The notes below the pieces were generated by a model. That model saw nothing but the letters and a program-made list of their open reading frames with translations, did not search any database and was not told where the DNA came from. This document shows, one piece after another, positions 62,621-64,000 of a stretch of 64,000 bases of DNA (within the stretch, counting starts at the first letter, position 1; each line of letters begins with the position of its first letter). The position numbers and the translations under genes are program-made. Location: contig DASXOB010000006.1 of assembly GCA_036494545.1 (NCBI GenBank), positions 124,001 through 188,000 of the forward strand, written 5' to 3'. The DNA comes from JAICXG01 sp036494545. Its GTDB lineage: Bacteria > Verrucomicrobiota > Verrucomicrobiia > Chthoniobacterales > UBA10450.

Positions 62621-62761
62621 AGAGATTGTGCGTGCATCAACTGGGCGTAAGCGACAAGCAAAATGGAGAGTTTACAAGCCGGTGGCAACGCGGAAATTAG
62701 GTTTCCATCGTCGCACGCTGTGAATTGTTTGTCACTTTCTAGAAATCCGGCGGTTTTTGGC

Positions 62762-63601
62762 CTAACGATAAGTCGCAACACGGCTGAGCCATCCCGGCAG
62801 CCAGCGTTTCTCATGGCGTTCAGGCGGTGAGTTCTCAACTCGCTCCCGGAGGACGCGAGCTGCCGAATCGGCGAAGTCCTTTCTTTCCGTCTCTCCACGG
62901 GTGGTCGCGGGCATTCCCTCCAATACTTGTAGCAATCCCCAGCCGCGTCCCCGATAACGCTCCCTCGCAAGCACGCCTTCGCCTTTGAAGTTCACATAGT
63001 CGACAAGCGCATAGCAACCTCGTGCAGTGCTCGCGACACCTTGGAAGCTCTGCGTGATACGATCGCGGTCGCCAGGCGGCGCGCTTTCCAGCATGCGAGG
63101 AAGGGCATTCCGTAACCGCGCCACGAGAACCTGCGCTTGGAGGTCGATTGTATCGGCAAGAAACTTGCGCAGGAGTTTCATGCGTGTACTCGATTCTGCG
63201 GCGAGGAATTCGCCGCGCGAATTCCAGGGACACGGAGCGTCACTCCTTGCGATGACTTGTTCTGGCACCTTTGCCCCATGCTGTTCGGCGAAATGCAGGA
63301 ACGTGGGGAAACTCTCCTCGAAGGGCCCGCGTTGACCCGCCGGATACCAGATAAAGTGTCCGATGCCGAGGGAGGCAAAATCTTCCCCAACGTTCCAAGA
63401 GGTGAGGCCGGCAATCGTTCCGCCGCACTCGTTTTGCCAGATTCTGCGACCGATGCTCATTGCCTCTGAATGGGAGACGGAGATCGCGGCCAGAACTGGC
63501 GGAATCGCGGCCATCGGGAGCGCCAGAAATGCCACGCGCCACTTTGTCCATATCCAGCGGGGCGATCGACATCGTTCTCGTCCGCTTGACGCGGACGCCA
63601 T
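62762..63601 (-). CDS. Exported conserved protein, possibly lysozyme-like
   Basis: 279 residues from the ATG at 63601; longer starts overlap the divergent FKBP gene. A signal or anchor is at about 23-40 (FLALPMAAIPPVLAAIS). IGRRIWQNECGGTIAGLTSW then FASLGIGHFIWYPAGQRGPFEESF resemble the Glu ... GIGH layout of T4-type lysozymes. Substrate is unknown and the assignment is inference. A motif copy sits at its stop (62760). Confidence 0.65.
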   Translation of the reverse strand: MASASSGRERCRSPRWIWTKWRVAFLALPMAAIPPVLAAISVSHSEAMSIGRRIWQNECGGTIAGLTSWNVGEDFASLGIGHFIWYPAGQRGPFEESFPTFLHFAEQHGAKVPEQVIARSDAPCPWNSRGEFLAAESSTRMKLLRKFLADTIDLQAQVLVARLRNALPRMLESAPPGDRDRITQSFQGVASTARGCYALVDYVNFKGEGVLARERYRGRGWGLLQVLEGMPATTRGETERKDFADSAARVLRERVENSPPERHEKRWLPGWLSRVATYR

Positions 63602-63671
63602 CTCCGTGGATGGGTTGTGCGCGACAGACCTGGCGTTAGTCGGTTTGCTTGCAGTTTTATCGATCACCTTT

Positions 63672-64000
63672 ATGAAAATTTTGTCTTTTATTCCCGTCGC
63701 CATTATCGCTGTTTCCCCTCTTTTTGCTGCTGAGCCCACGCCGAAAAGCCAGGCGAGTCCGGCCGCGAGCGCGAGTCCCACGCCGGATATCGATCAACCG
63801 ATCGGACCGCTCAAGACGCAAAAGGACAAGATAAGTTACAGCATCGGTCTCGACATCGGCTCGACGCTCAAACGGCAGTCGATTGACGTTGATGAATCTC
63901 TTATGGGCAGCGGAATCAGGGACGGATTGAGCGGCAACAAACCTCTCATCACCGACGAGCAAACGAAACTCATCATGAGTCGTTTCCAAAAGGAGATGAT
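63672..64000 (+). CDS. FKBP-type peptidyl-prolyl isomerase, N-terminal part (3' end outside window)
   Basis: 109 codons to the right edge, from ATG 63672. A signal peptide (KILSFIPVAIIAVSPLFAAEP) and an Ala/Ser/Pro-rich linker precede KDKISYSIGLDIGSTLKRQ, the FkpA-type N-terminal dimerisation domain. The catalytic FKBP domain should lie beyond the edge. Confidence 0.78.
   Translation, partial: MKILSFIPVAIIAVSPLFAAEPTPKSQASPAASASPTPDIDQPIGPLKTQKDKISYSIGLDIGSTLKRQSIDVDESLMGSGIRDGLSGNKPLITDEQTKLIMSRFQKEM

Larger units (their letters stand above)
423..62768. repeat. Dispersed 9-bp repeat family GCCTAACGA
   Basis: Counted by eye. Plus-strand GCCTAACGA starts: 423, 1702, 2606, 3927, 4391, 5200, 5554, 5680, 7410, 8550, 9222, 13745, 13957, 19735, 19801, 24350, 24865, 26678, 28950, 31112, 36721, 40090, 41545, 41592, 44666, 45050, 46730, 50644, 52282, 52895, 57844, 61046, 61122, 62760. 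Plus-strand TCGTTAGGC starts: 2152, 3067, 3599, 5084, 6548, 6775, 10408, 10765, 11241, 13437, 14095, 16495, 20224, 27825, 29407, 35032, 36655, 40665, 42362, 43025, 43372, 53561, 54396, 55132, 55233, 56481, 57125, 61271, 61526, 61880. Thirteen more octamers (CCTAACGA or complement) differ only at the terminal G, at 1014, 15968, 18097, 26092, 32895, 33173, 44142, 45617, 45867, 48695, 52481, 54839, 58092. No common flanking extension is evident. Confidence 0.9.

Noticed and set aside
423..62768. The 9-mer as a strand-polarised element such as Chi or KOPS
   Set aside because: Those words are skewed with replication direction. Here the orientations are nearly equal (34/30) along the whole window and within single genes.
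423..62768. The 9-mer as a HIP1-like palindrome or ribosome-binding site
   Set aside because: It is not palindromic and lies mostly inside genes in either orientation. It is not purine-rich like a Shine-Dalgarno.

Overview
The window is a 64 kb piece of a GC-rich bacterial chromosome, cut inside a gene at each end (egtB on the left, an FKBP-type isomerase gene on the right). The gene set suggests a Gram-negative, probably aerobic soil or freshwater bacterium of the Verrucomicrobiota, perhaps near the Chthoniobacterales. This is inferred from lnt, a secretin, futalosine-pathway menaquinone genes, a DUF6600-type protein, and ribosomal proteins with Lys/Ala-rich tails. I could not test the taxonomy. 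I saw no rRNA, tRNA, CRISPR array, insertion sequence or prophage.

Layout. 1-3.6 kb: ergothioneine synthesis (egtB end, egtD) followed by an OpuC/EgtU-like ABC importer whose binding protein and permease are one polypeptide. 3.6-6.8 kb: an ATP-grasp-like protein, a ring-cleaving dioxygenase, a histidine phosphatase. 6.8-12 kb (minus strand): small protein, lnt, ABC ATPase, and an ABC-2 permease fused to an amidohydrolase. 12-16 kb: thioredoxin-like protein, tgt, and a sulfotransferase/lectin-like gene. 16-34.2 kb: a merged str-S10-spc-alpha ribosomal superoperon with secY, adk, map and infA, lacking tuf, rpsN, rpmD, rpoA and rplQ, and carrying an exported coiled-coil gene between rpsS and rplV. 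34.2-38.9 kb: response regulator, DUF2934 protein, YvlD/holin-like protein plus Anbu protease, lone secretin. 38.9-50.5 kb: mqnE-mqnA, a DUF72 pseudogene, recJ, recG, htrA, DUF6600 protein, asd, an L,D-transpeptidase, a small lipoprotein. 50.7-57.1 kb: histidine degradation (hutH, hutU, fused ftcD, hutI). 57.2-60.6 kb: tig-clpP-clpX. 60.7-64 kb: cinA, a second L,D-transpeptidase, a lysozyme-like protein, and the start of an FKBP gene.

The strongest unexplained signal is a 9-bp non-palindromic word, GCCTAACGA (complement TCGTTAGGC). By eye I find 64 exact copies, 34 in one orientation and 30 in the other, about one per kilobase where about 0.5 would be expected by chance. It lies inside genes in several reading frames, often supplies the stop codon, and is missing over some stretches including the sulfotransferase gene. 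It resembles the DNA uptake sequences of Neisseria and Pasteurellaceae in density, length and lack of orientation bias, but its function here is unknown.
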